The notes beneath the pieces were generated by a model. The model did not search any database. It was not told the DNA's origin and was given only the letters and a program-made list of their open reading frames with translations. Shown piece by piece: positions 1-8,144 of a stretch of 64,000 nucleotides of DNA (positions within the stretch are counted from its first letter, which is position 1; every line of letters begins with the position of its first letter). Both the position numbers and the translations under genes were made by a program. This DNA comes from Octadecabacter antarcticus 307 (lineage in GTDB: Bacteria > Pseudomonadota > Alphaproteobacteria > Rhodobacterales > Rhodobacteraceae). The DNA is taken from NCBI RefSeq assembly GCF_000155675.2, contig NC_020911.1, positions 1,788,501 through 1,852,500 of the forward strand, given 5' to 3'.

Positions 1-199
1 TTATATAAAAAACAGCAGCGACTGAGGCAATCCCAAGGAAAATTGAGAAGGCCAAGCGAACAAGGGACAACTCGCCCATTCGCAATCTAAGCGAGTCATT
101 GTAGATAGTTAATATTGCCATAATGCAAAATAAAATAGGATAAATTAGGTTCCAAAAGCGTTCTATGTAAGCTAAATCTTCCAAATAATCTAATCCCAA
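1..199 (-). CDS. partial hydrophobic ORF running off the left edge
   Basis: An open frame reads leftwards off the window for at least 66 codons from a TTG at 199; an in-frame TAA lies two codons upstream of it. The translation has two hydrophobic stretches, one around the window-internal part (IYPILFCIMAILTIY) and one near the edge (FSIFLGIASVAAVFYI), separated by a charged stretch, as in a small membrane protein. No Shine-Dalgarno sequence is visible before the TTG, so the start is doubtful and the frame may be a fragment. No family is recognised. Confidence 0.25.
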   Translation of the reverse strand, partial: MGLDYLEDLAYIERFWNLIYPILFCIMAILTIYNDSLRLRMGELSLVRLAFSIFLGIASVAAVFYI

Positions 200-1136
200 T
201 AATTATAGTATCTTACTATTAAGCTTCAGTGGACTGTTTATACAGTAAAATTATTGTACACTAGCAAACAATCAGTCCCTGATTGCGTTTGGGCTTCATG
301 CAGTGGCCTCTGGCCGGCAAGAAACACCTGCAAGCTGGCCCAGACGTCGCGCATCATTTGAAATCACGGGTGTAGTCAATGCTAAACATATGATGGCTGT
401 GATTGCCGGTAACCTCATGAGGTAGTCCTTTTAACTTATAACTGTAATGGACAGGCTTTACTTAGATATTAGCGCCATTTACCCACCATGAGATGTTTAG
501 AGTTATCCATGATCACAACAAAAGATTCTACATGTAGTGCTTGATAGTTAGCTAGATGGCTACATGTAGTATAAATTAGCTTTGAATCCGATGCATTAAC
601 CTAAGTTCTCAACTGCAAATTGGAGCTTTTAAATGGGTATCCCACACTTTAATGATCGCTGTGTTTTTGCAACACTTCACTTTTGATTTTTTTAATTTTG
701 ATCGTCAGTCGGTCAAAGCTGACTAATCATAATGGAGAACTCTAATTTATTTACCGGATTATTACGCTTCCACTGTAGATGTACAATTGTGGTTTAGCTG
801 TGTGAATTACTAATCTGTTGGTAGTTCGGTATTTCACGATCACTACTTTACGGCAAACCTCATGAGTCTCAATACGATTATTCGCGCTTTAGAGGGGGCG
901 GATGCTAAACTAGGTAAAGTTAAGTTTTCACGTGCGGTGCATACTGACGTGACACTAATTTCCTAGTCCACACCACGTTCAAAATCGATGGATCAACCTC
1001 TCGGGGAAAATCCGTCTTCAAACTGCTGTTCAGCGGTCGTGTTTCCTATGCGCCTACCCTTTTGGTGTCGTTCGTTCGTGTCCGCTGCTTGGCAAATACC
1101 TGTGCGCTTTTGCACGACAAACCAAAGGAAATACGA
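200..1136. other. gene-poor AT-rich stretch
   Basis: About 0.9 kb with no convincing gene. It is visibly richer in A and T than the later genes. A 34-codon ATG frame at 862-966 is too short and unsupported to call. I see no tRNA, no insertion sequence ends and no clear hairpin terminator. It may be decayed island DNA. Confidence 0.5.
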
Positions 1137-1691
1137 ATGAATACCCATGAGAAATCACAAGAACAACTGTTCGAAACAAATCTCGAACTATCCAAACCTC
1201 TTGGTGACTACGGTGATCAAATCATCGAGCACGACGTTGCGGTCTACTTAGCAACACCCAATGGGAAGGAACCAAAGATCGGAACGACGTTTAACCCAGC
1301 CGCTCGCAAACGTGCGCAGTCCCTTAAGGATGACGAGTTTGAGGTTCTTTGGTGGATTGTAGGTGGGTATATGACGTCCAATCACATCCACAGAACAGAG
1401 CAGATAGAAGCCAGAAAGTTTGGTCTGAAAGACGAACACGAGGGTCACCGCCACGCCGTCAATCGTGCCCGTCTAGGCACATTCGGACAGTCTGGAACCT
1501 ACGACATCAAAAACATTGTCACTGGTGAAATAATAGTCGTGTCCGATGCGGGGGCACTAGAAAGAAAGCACAAGCTCGTACCGAAGAGTCTGTCTAGGGC
1601 AGCCAATCCGAAACAAAACCACAAACACGTCAAGATTAATGGCGTCAAACATACCGTGTCCTACGCTGAAAATAAGAAAGGGGGTGAATAA
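1137..1691 (+). CDS. GIY-YIG/T5orf172-like protein
   Basis: Hypothetical protein of 184 residues. The ATG at 1137 is chosen because AAAGGAAA lies about 6 bases upstream; the frame is open for 25 more codons upstream but without such a site. A central block reads VYLATP..KIGTT...ARKRAQSL....FEVLWW and then a TEQIEARKF stretch, which resembles the T5orf172/MUG113 branch of the GIY-YIG fold (hydrophobic Y-L strand, KIG turn, Arg on the helix, Glu on the next helix). If that is right it could be a nuclease-like or DNA-binding protein of phage or mobile origin. The C-terminus is rich in Lys and His (KQNHKHVKINGVKH). It is followed 3 bases later by a ribbon-helix-helix gene, so the two are probably cotranscribed. 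Family call is by eye and tentative. Confidence 0.6.
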   Translation: MNTHEKSQEQLFETNLELSKPLGDYGDQIIEHDVAVYLATPNGKEPKIGTTFNPAARKRAQSLKDDEFEVLWWIVGGYMTSNHIHRTEQIEARKFGLKDEHEGHRHAVNRARLGTFGQSGTYDIKNIVTGEIIVVSDAGALERKHKLVPKSLSRAANPKQNHKHVKINGVKHTVSYAENKKGGE

Positions 1692-1694
1692 ATC

Positions 1695-1862
1695 ATGGGG
1701 AAACACGCCATAACTTTGCGTCTGAAAATACGGCCAGAATTGGTCACAGGTTTGGACAAAATCAGGAAGGCAAACGGTCTCAGTATGAACGCAGTCGTCA
1801 ATGAAGCTATAACCATCGCCCTAGCGGCAAAAGGAAATATGAATGACCTCACAGACCAGTAA
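1695..1862 (+). CDS. Arc-type ribbon-helix-helix protein
   Basis: Small protein of 55 residues beginning MGKHAITLRLKIRPEL. The pattern of one short alternating strand (ITLRLKI), a helix (PELVTGLDKIRKANG) and a second helix after an S-M-N-A turn (LSMNAVVNEAITIAL) is that of an Arc/MetJ ribbon-helix-helix DNA-binding domain, which works as a dimer with the strand in the major groove. It sits 3 bases after the GIY-YIG-like gene and overlaps the next ORF by 20 bases, so it may be the local regulator or the antitoxin-like partner of one of them; the sequence does not decide which. Confidence 0.65.
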   Translation: MGKHAITLRLKIRPELVTGLDKIRKANGLSMNAVVNEAITIALAAKGNMNDLTDQ

Positions 1863-2265
1863 AACCAAACTGCCAGCAGGATTCATGGACATTACACCAC
1901 GTGTTCGTTCAACCATTTGCAAAAGGGCCAAGCACCTGAAGATCGAAAACGACGATGGAGACGTCGAATATCAGGAGCTAACTTACACCAAAGATCAAGA
2001 CAAAGCGGTGAATTACATCCTATATGGGGTGGCCAAATACAAAGGGGAATATCTCACTTGCTTCACCGACAATAAACCAGTTCTGGGTAACGATCTGAAC
2101 ACGACTGTTGATGCCTGTAAGATGAACACCAAGGCGCTATCACGTGAGTTGATTAAGCATATTATAGAATGCACGGTCAACTTTCAGCGTTATGCTTATT
2201 ATCCAGGTGTAAAACGCACAGCAATAATGGGCCACAGAAACGGCTGCGACATAGCGCAGTTGTAG
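1843..2265 (+). pseudogene. hypothetical ORF truncated by IS21
   Basis: The frame encodes 140 residues, but only the first 121 or so are its own: from 2208 onward the DNA is the left end of the IS21 element, also found at 56384-56470, and the last 18 residues come from it. The native part (MTSQTSKTKLPAGFMDITPRV...) has no signal peptide, membrane segment or motif I recognise. It overlaps the ribbon-helix-helix gene upstream by 20 bases and so belonged to the same small operon. The original C-terminus is lost. Confidence 0.6.
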
Positions 2266-2316
2266 CGGAGTAAAATTCCGCCAGTTTGTGCCCTTCGTTT
2301 ATTCGGAGGGCGGGAG

Positions 2317-3816
2317 ATGTATTCTGTGGATATTTATAATCGTGTGCGCCGCGCTTGTTTGAAGGACGGTATGTCAGCCCGAGAAGCGGCTCGATATTTT
2401 AACAAGGACCGTAAGACGATCGCGAAGATGCTGCGTCATGCACTGCCACCTGGTTACCGCCGTTCAGAAGCGCCACGTCGCCCAACGCTTGATGATTATG
2501 TCGGTGTTATCGACAAGATCCTGCGCACAGATAAGGCCCTGATCAAAAAGCAGCGGCATACAGCGAAGCGTATTTTTGAACGCCTGCGCGACGAACATCG
2601 GTATGCTGGCAGCCTGACGACGGTGACTTATTACGTTCGGGAGCAAAAGCGGCGCACCAAAGAGGTGTTTGTGCCACTGTCGCATCGTCCGGGCCATGCA
2701 CAGGTCGATTTTGGCGAGACCCTTGGCGTGATTGGCGGCGTAGAATGTAAGATCCACTTCTTCGTGATGAGCCTGCCGCATTCTGATGCTGTATTTGTGA
2801 AGGGGTATCCAGCTGAGACAACCGAGGCGTTTTGTGATGGCCATGTCTCGGCCTTTGCTTTCTTTGGCGGCATTCCGCAATCCATTCTCTACGACAATAC
2901 CAAGATCGCCGTGGCTCGGATACTCGGGGACAGAACGCGCATCCGCACACGTCGGTTTACGGAGCTGCAGTCGCATTACTTGTTTGATGACAAGTTTGGC
3001 AGACCCGCGCGAGGGAACGATAAAGGCAACGTTGAGGGCATGGTTGGATACACCCGCCGCAACTTCATGGTTCCCGCACCTCGTTATGACAGCTTTGATG
3101 ATCTGAACACACATTTGGAAGAGAAGTGTTTAGCACGTCAGGGCGATACGTTGCGGGGTCACACCCAAACTATAGGCGCACGCCTGATGTCGGATTTGGA
3201 TGCTCTGATGGGATTGCCCATCGCAGAATATGAAGCCTGCGATCACGTCAGCACGCGGGCCACGTCAATCTCAATGGTGCGCTATCGCAGCAATGATTAC
3301 TCGGTGCCAGTAGCCTATGCGCACCACGACGTTCACGTGCGTGGGTTTGTGCATGAGGTTATCATCGGCTGCGGCAACGAGATTATTGCGCGGCACAAAC
3401 GATCCTACACATCAGCGGATATGATCTTTGACCCGTTGCACTTTTTGCCCCTGCTTGAACAAAAGGTGGGTGCCTTGGATCAGGCCGCGCCTTTGCAGGG
3501 TTGGAATTTGCCAGATGTATTTGCCACGCTGCACCGGCTGCTTGAAGCCAGAATGGGTAAGCCGGGCAAGCGGGAATATGTTCAGGTCCTTCGTCTGTTG
3601 GAGACGTTCGAAATGGATGTTGTGCAGGGTGCGATCCAGCATGCCATTGATCTGGGCGCGATTGGGTATGACGCTGTAAAACATCTTGTGCTGTGCAGAG
3701 TTGAGAAGCGGCCACCGCGATTGGATTTGGACTTCTATCCCTACTTGCCCAAGGCCAATGTCGGCACAACACGCCCGTCCAGTTACATGAGCCTGATGGG
3801 GAGGACGGCGGCATGA
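2317..3816 (+). CDS. istA: IS21 family transposase IstA
   Basis: DDE transposase of 499 residues, usual length for the family. The N-terminus has a helix-turn-helix (MSAREAARYFNKDRKTIAKML). The RNase H-like catalytic core shows the three acids: Asp in HAQVDFGE, Asp in ILYDNTK about 60 residues later, and Glu in KGNVEGMVGYTRR. It inserts the element together with the IstB ATPase. The start ATG at 2317 follows GGAGGGCGGGAG. The 3' end overlaps istB by 4 bases (GCATGA), the normal translational coupling in this family. Nothing suggests that it is inactive. Confidence 0.92.
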   Translation: MYSVDIYNRVRRACLKDGMSAREAARYFNKDRKTIAKMLRHALPPGYRRSEAPRRPTLDDYVGVIDKILRTDKALIKKQRHTAKRIFERLRDEHRYAGSLTTVTYYVREQKRRTKEVFVPLSHRPGHAQVDFGETLGVIGGVECKIHFFVMSLPHSDAVFVKGYPAETTEAFCDGHVSAFAFFGGIPQSILYDNTKIAVARILGDRTRIRTRRFTELQSHYLFDDKFGRPARGNDKGNVEGMVGYTRRNFMVPAPRYDSFDDLNTHLEEKCLARQGDTLRGHTQTIGARLMSDLDALMGLPIAEYEACDHVSTRATSISMVRYRSNDYSVPVAYAHHDVHVRGFVHEVIIGCGNEIIARHKRSYTSADMIFDPLHFLPLLEQKVGALDQAAPLQGWNLPDVFATLHRLLEARMGKPGKREYVQVLRLLETFEMDVVQGAIQHAIDLGAIGYDAVKHLVLCRVEKRPPRLDLDFYPYLPKANVGTTRPSSYMSLMGRTAA

Positions 3817-4565
3817 CTGAAGCCCCTCAGATCCTTCTGCGGCATCATCTTAAACAACTGCGACTGCCAACGTTCCAAGGCGAGTATGCCAAACAGGCGC
3901 AGCTCTGTGCTGCAGAGAACAAAGACCACATCCACTACTTGGCGCGCTTGTGTGAGATGGAGTTGATCGACCGTGAACGGCGGATGATTGAACGTCGGAT
4001 CAAAGCGGCGAAGTTCCCCAGCACCAAAAGCTTGGACAGCTTTGACTTCAAGATCATGCCCAGCTTGAACAAGCCGCTGACGATGGATCTGGCGCGTTGC
4101 GACTACGTGGATCGCAGGGAGAATATCATCGCCCTTGGCCCCTCAGGCACGGGCAAGACGCACATCGCTTTGGGACTTGGGTTGGCTGCGTGTCAGAGGG
4201 GACTGAAGGTTCGCTTCACAACGGCGGCAGCATTGGTCCATGACCTGATTGAAGCCCAAGATGAGCGGAGATTGCAGCGCCTTCAAAAACATCTGACAAG
4301 CCAGAACCTGTTGATCATTGACGAACTGGGCTTTGTGCCCCTCAGCAAATCGGGCGCGGAATTGCTCTTTGAAGTCATATCCCAATGCTACGAACGCGGG
4401 TCCATCATCATAACCTCGAACCTGCCCTTCGATGAATGGACCGAGGTCTTTGGCTCTGAGCGCCTGACAGGCGCGTTACTGGACCGTTTGACCCACCACG
4501 TCCACATTCTTGAGATGAACGGCGAAAGCTACAGGCTCAAACACAGCCGTAACAAACAAAAGTAA
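3813..4565 (+). CDS. istB: IS21 helper ATPase IstB
   Basis: ATP-binding helper of IstA, 250 residues. It is a DnaC-like AAA+ protein: Walker A GPSGTGKTH near residue 110, Walker B LLIIDELGF near residue 170, and sensor ITSNLPFDEW near residue 205. In this family IstB binds DNA as an oligomer, chooses the target and activates the transposase. The gene overlaps istA by 4 bases. It is full length and looks intact. Confidence 0.92.
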   Translation: MTEAPQILLRHHLKQLRLPTFQGEYAKQAQLCAAENKDHIHYLARLCEMELIDRERRMIERRIKAAKFPSTKSLDSFDFKIMPSLNKPLTMDLARCDYVDRRENIIALGPSGTGKTHIALGLGLAACQRGLKVRFTTAAALVHDLIEAQDERRLQRLQKHLTSQNLLIIDELGFVPLSKSGAELLFEVISQCYERGSIIITSNLPFDEWTEVFGSERLTGALLDRLTHHVHILEMNGESYRLKHSRNKQK

Positions 4566-4726
4566 GCCCCATCCAGATCAGAACAATGGTGGCCCTAGGG
4601 CCAACATGCGCTTTGGCGCGCGTTAGCTATATGACAAGCACGCCCACCAAAGCGCCACACAAACATCACCCGAAATGGCCCCTTCTTACCCCGCGACAGA
4701 GGTCCCATTTTACTCTGCGATTGACA

Positions 4727-4986
4727 GCCCTGTGTGGCGGAATTACTTGTGGCCCACCTAAGGAAATCTCTGCTGTTAGCTGTGCTGCCATGTAACGTTC
4801 ATTTTCTGCCACCCACTTTCTAAGGGCTTCAGCTTCATTGGTGGTGTTGAGCGACTGTTTCCACTCCGTCATCAGCTTTCCACGCCTGTTATTAGGGAAG
4901 TGGGGCTGCAAACGTTTGGGGATTCGGCGGCGATACTCAAACCAGCCCGTAGGCGACCTAAATAGATAAGATATCTTAGACGCCAT
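4727..4986 (-). pseudogene. 5' fragment of a tyrosine recombinase gene
   Basis: About 86 codons from the ATG at 4986 to the IS21 right end. The protein start, MASKISYLFRSPTGWFEYRRRIPKRLQPHF, is the conserved N-terminal domain (DUF6538 type) of a class of phage-like integrases whose first strands read YL..R...Y..R..IP..L. The catalytic domain is gone, replaced by IS21 sequence. A TTG two codons upstream (4992) is an alternative start. The gene lies about 100 bases from the tRNA-Asn attachment scar at 5082 and faces away from it, so it probably served a second island that used the same tRNA site. Confidence 0.75.
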
Positions 4987-5081
4987 AAGCAAACCTGTGT
5001 GCCGAGTGTGTACCGATCTTGTGTACCGAATACGACAGTTAAACCTTATGGGTCAACGTTTTATGGTCACTATGTGAAGAA

Positions 5082-5127
5082 TTGGCTCCGGCGGTAGGGA
5101 TCGAACCTACGACAAATTGATTAACAG
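5082..5127 (-). repeat. tRNA-Asn 3' part, left attachment scar
   Basis: Read on the minus strand this is the 3' portion of tRNA-Asn: anticodon loop CTGTTAA (GTT anticodon), TCAAT stem strand, variable loop, T arm GTAGG-TTCGATC-CCTAC, acceptor CGCCGGA, discriminator G and CCA. The 5' half is absent. The same 46 bases occur at 39326-39371 in the same orientation. Tyrosine recombinases commonly use tRNA 3' ends, so the pair is read as attL and attR of the island between them. Confidence 0.88.
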
Positions 5128-5243
5128 TCAGTTACTGAAGCGGTTTTAATACTTTGTTCTAGTGACTAATTTCATTAAATTATTTAATAAGTCCATGTAA
5201 ACAAGCGTAATTAGTGTACTTTTAATTGACTGTCGCCGACATG

Positions 5244-5316
5244 AGGTGACAAGCAATACAGTTTCAAGTAGTGACAAATCAAGTGACAAATTTAGTAGCA
5301 TATCCAGTGATAAGGG
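5244..5316 (+). promoter_or_regulatory. GTGACAA repeats, possible integrase arm sites
   Basis: Copies of a GTGACAA-type word lie at 5244-5253, 5270-5279 and 5282-5291 (the last two identical AGTGACAAAT) and a variant CAGTGATAAG at 5307-5316. They sit between the attachment scar and the integrase start. A pair of the same words lies inside the other island end at 39241-39261. Repeated arm-type sites inside both att ends are typical for lambda-like integrases. The stretch could alternatively be read as a low-complexity N-terminal extension of the integrase, so the role is inferred. Confidence 0.45.
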
Positions 5317-5323
5317 CTCAGAG

Positions 5324-6625
5324 ATGGCAAAGCTTACCAGCGGGCGAGGCGGCACAATTGAAAAGGCGGAGGCGCCTGAGAAAGGGCAGCGTTTTGTTTT
5401 TGATGATCACAGGGATGCACCGCGAGGTTTCGGGCTGCGGATAACCTCAGCGGGGGGGAAAGCCTTTGTGCTGGCCTATGCGGTTGAGGGTAAGCAACGG
5501 CGGGCGACTATTGGGAGTTGGCCTACTTGGACCCTTGAAGCTGCAAGGGCAGAGGCCAGCCAGATGCGCCGCAATATCGACGCCGGTAGTGACCCTCTAG
5601 AAGAAAAAAGGACGCGCAAGATTGAGCCGACGGTCGCAGACCTTGCATCAGATTGGCTCGACGTTCACGCAACTGGCCTGAAGAGTGAGCAAGCCATTCG
5701 TTCGCTGATCGGTGGCGATCTTGTCAAAGCCCTTGGAAAAATGAAAGTTACCGACGTGCGCAGGCGTGATGTGATTGAGGCGGTAGAAGCTAAAGCTGCG
5801 ACCGCACCGCGTCAGGCCGCTCTTATGCTGTCTTACGCGCGTATGCTGCTAGACTATGCAACAGACCGTGACATCGTCCGAGCTAACCCTGTTGCTGGAT
5901 TAAAGCCGGGTTCAATTAAGGTGGCAGGCAAGCGTGATCCGCTTAAGCCCGTCGTACGCTTACGGGTGTTGGATGCTGAGGAAATTAAAAGCATGTGGGC
6001 GAACGTTGAATCCTGCGGATTACATTTGCTGACGGGCCTCGCGCTCAAATTAGTTTTGGTAACAGGCCAGCGGCCGGGTGAGGTTGCGGGGATGCACGAG
6101 AAAGAAATAAGTGGCCGGTTGTGGACTATTCCCGCAAGTCGCAGGGGCAAAACAAGCACCGCACAGACAGTATATCTGACAGACACTGCCTTGGATATCA
6201 TCGCCGTTGCAAAGGCTGAACTTCAACGCTTGCAGGGCCGCAGAAAGGGCGCGCCGAGTGGCTATATATTCGAGTCCAGTTATGGCTTACCAATCACCAA
6301 TGCGGCCCTTCCTAGGGGCGTCCAACGCTCTCATGAGGCACTGGGAGCAAAGGATGATGAAGCGTGGGGGCGATGGACGCCGCACGATTTGCGTCGCACC
6401 ATGCGGACAGGACTTTCAGCATCTAAGGTTGCCCCGCACATTGCCGAATTGACCATCGGCCATACCAAGCGTGGAATTGTTGCGACATACGATCAGCACA
6501 CTTTTGATAGTGAGCGCCGCGATGCGATGATGGCGTGGGAAGCGCGATTGCTGGCAATCGTCGCGGGGCGTGACCCTGACGTGAAAGTTCCTAACGTCTT
6601 TAAGCTGGAAAGGGCCGGGGTGTGA
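5324..6625 (+). CDS. tyrosine recombinase (P4-type island integrase)
   Basis: Integrase of 433 residues from the ATG at 5324 (MAKLTSGRGG); a GTG at 5246 would add 26 residues of Ser-Asp-Lys repeats and is less likely. The N-terminal part (GFGLRITSAGGKAFVLAYAVEGKQRRATIGSW) is the arm-binding domain of the P4 integrase group. Catalytic residues are visible: Arg in TGQRPGEVAG, His-x-x-Arg in PHDLRRT, His in IGHTKRG and the nucleophile Tyr in ATYDQHTF. It would excise and insert the island at tRNA-Asn. The next gene overlaps its stop by 4 bases. Confidence 0.93.
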   Translation: MAKLTSGRGGTIEKAEAPEKGQRFVFDDHRDAPRGFGLRITSAGGKAFVLAYAVEGKQRRATIGSWPTWTLEAARAEASQMRRNIDAGSDPLEEKRTRKIEPTVADLASDWLDVHATGLKSEQAIRSLIGGDLVKALGKMKVTDVRRRDVIEAVEAKAATAPRQAALMLSYARMLLDYATDRDIVRANPVAGLKPGSIKVAGKRDPLKPVVRLRVLDAEEIKSMWANVESCGLHLLTGLALKLVLVTGQRPGEVAGMHEKEISGRLWTIPASRRGKTSTAQTVYLTDTALDIIAVAKAELQRLQGRRKGAPSGYIFESSYGLPITNAALPRGVQRSHEALGAKDDEAWGRWTPHDLRRTMRTGLSASKVAPHIAELTIGHTKRGIVATYDQHTFDSERRDAMMAWEARLLAIVAGRDPDVKVPNVFKLERAGV

Positions 6626-7317
6626 CGCGAACTACGACATCACGGGCCGGGCTGCCCAGCGGATCTATGGTCAGTGAGCCGCCCATTGGGCGGGATGAGG
6701 CATCGGCGATCGTGGGGCACACAATTGACACCGCAACATGGATCAAAATTCGAGTTGCATTTCATAAACACGGGCGTGAAGCGCGGAGATTGCAAGGTTC
6801 AAAAACAAGCCGTAAAAAGGATGACCCACAAGGTTGGTTGGTACGTCAAACTGCTGCTTCGAAAGCGTTAGAAACTGCTCTGAAAAAGATCAATGACGTT
6901 CGGACAAAACACGGTGAGTTTCTGTTTGAAGCTAGTGAGAATTACTCCCTTAAGGAGTTCGGGGTAAGCGCATCACTAGAGTTTAACGCCCGTGCTAAAC
7001 TGGATCGTGCATTTGCGGAGGGAAATAGGGCACTTTTAATAATTGAACGCGCAACAGAGCGCAAAATTGAGGTTTTGACTGCTGCATCCGCGCGAGATGT
7101 GCTCTTGTGCGATATCGCAGATGCACTCGATGAGGTGGACATCCCAACTGGAACGACTTCCGGTTGGGCTTTGGATAGTATTGATGGCCAGCCGGGAATT
7201 AGTGATCTAACTCCGTTTGAAAATTTGATCGATGCTCTGGCAATAATGAATGACAAAGACATTAAGTCGTTTTCCGCGCAGATCCGTGCAGCACTTAGTG
7301 GGAGATTACATAATTAA
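6622..7317 (+). CDS. hypothetical island protein
   Basis: Protein of 231 residues starting at a GTG that overlaps the integrase stop (GTGTGA), so translation is probably coupled. It is rich in Lys, Ala and Asp, has no signal peptide or membrane segment, and has a predicted helical middle (TAASKALETALKKINDVRTKHGEFLFEASENYS). I recognise no family. Its place between integrase and excisionase-like regulator suggests a role in island maintenance; that is inference from position only. Confidence 0.65.
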   Translation: MTRTTTSRAGLPSGSMVSEPPIGRDEASAIVGHTIDTATWIKIRVAFHKHGREARRLQGSKTSRKKDDPQGWLVRQTAASKALETALKKINDVRTKHGEFLFEASENYSLKEFGVSASLEFNARAKLDRAFAEGNRALLIIERATERKIEVLTAASARDVLLCDIADALDEVDIPTGTTSGWALDSIDGQPGISDLTPFENLIDALAIMNDKDIKSFSAQIRAALSGRLHN

Positions 7318-7437
7318 ATCATAGCTCTAGATTGATGGAATAAAACAGGGGTGACGCTTACCCCATTTCCCTGCCGCGACTGCAATGCGTCAACAAGCGA
7401 CATCTATCCAAGACATAAACAATCAACGACAGGGTTA

Positions 7438-7641
7438 ATGATGCTTGGTATGTTACTTTCTGAAAAAGACTATGCGACCGCTCGTGGAATTTGCGTTCGG
7501 ACTGCCCAACGCGAACGAGCACAGCGTTTGGGCCCTCCCTACATTCAGCTGGGGCGAAAAATATTCTACCGTCCTGCCTCAATAGAAGCTTGGTTACTTG
7601 CACAAGAACAAGTTCAGCCAAGGTCAGTGGGGGCGCGGTAA
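7438..7641 (+). CDS. AlpA-like helix-turn-helix protein
   Basis: Small DNA-binding protein of about 67 residues. MLLSEKDYATARGICVRTAQRERAQRLGP is a winged-helix start (a helix, a short turn, then the recognition helix), followed by PYIQLGRKIFYRPASIEAWL, the beta-hairpin and final helix typical of the AlpA/MerR-like excisionase group. ATGs at 7438 and 7441 both follow an AGGG; a longer frame upstream to 7351 lacks a good site. In satellite phages and islands such proteins activate the integrase or act as excisionases. The stop overlaps the next start (TAATG). Confidence 0.75.
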   Translation: MMLGMLLSEKDYATARGICVRTAQRERAQRLGPPYIQLGRKIFYRPASIEAWLLAQEQVQPRSVGAR

Positions 7642-8144
7642 TGCATCAGGCAAAACAAAATTCTGGTGCAGCCAGAACTGCAACTGGGGCTGATCATGCA
7701 AAAGCGGCTGGCTTTAGCAGGCAAGAAAAACTGGAAAGCAAGCGCAATGTAGTTGCAGGATTCATTGACAGCTTGCCAGCCTCTGCTCGTTACCGCCACG
7801 AAAAGCGCGTCACCGCAGTTATCGGGTTGGATAATTTGGGGCTCGATGATGCGCTCGTAATCTGCGCAACATACATAGACCAGCATTGCGCAGGTGACCC
7901 GCCTTATGACGCCTTTGGAAACATTCGGGAATCTGCGGCTTGGTGGGCAGACCTCGCGAACCCAGTGGAGTTGCAATGCTACTTCGCCGCAGCACTGAAG
8001 CGGCTTGAATATCAGGCCTTGGGGATCAAGGCACGAAAGCGCATGTTCACGGTTCTTTGGCTGGCCTTCACTAATACAGATAGACAGGCTTTTTTGGCCC
8101 GCGTTGACGTCAAAGGTAACTTTTATCGTAAAGGTGCGGCATGA
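7641..8144 (+). CDS. hypothetical protein of the island replication module
   Basis: Protein of 167 residues starting at the ATG inside TAATG at 7641, so it is coupled to the AlpA-like gene. The middle is acidic and Trp-containing (IRESAAWWADLANPVELQCYFAAALKRLEYQALG), and the end is basic (KARKRMF...DVKGNFYRKGAA). No motif is recognised. It overlaps the helicase-like gene by 4 bases (ATGA), which ties it to the replication or mobilisation module. Confidence 0.7.
   Translation: MHQAKQNSGAARTATGADHAKAAGFSRQEKLESKRNVVAGFIDSLPASARYRHEKRVTAVIGLDNLGLDDALVICATYIDQHCAGDPPYDAFGNIRESAAWWADLANPVELQCYFAAALKRLEYQALGIKARKRMFTVLWLAFTNTDRQAFLARVDVKGNFYRKGAA

Larger units (their letters stand above)
2208..4726 (+). 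mobile_element. IS21-family insertion sequence
   Basis: A 2519-bp element carrying istA and istB. The left end begins TGTAAAACGCACAG and the right end, read inward on the other strand, begins TGTCAATCGCAGAG; both continue into an AATGGG block, giving an imperfect terminal inverted repeat. The bases outside the two ends (CCAGG on the left, GCCCT on the right) do not match, so there is no target-site duplication. The left side cuts a hypothetical ORF and the right side cuts an unrelated integrase gene. This suggests a deletion or recombination at the element after insertion. A solo copy of its left end is at 56384-56470. Confidence 0.88.

Noticed and set aside
5082-5160. intact tRNA-Asn gene
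   Set aside because: Only the part from the anticodon loop to CCA is present; the D arm and 5' acceptor strand cannot be formed from the neighbouring bases.
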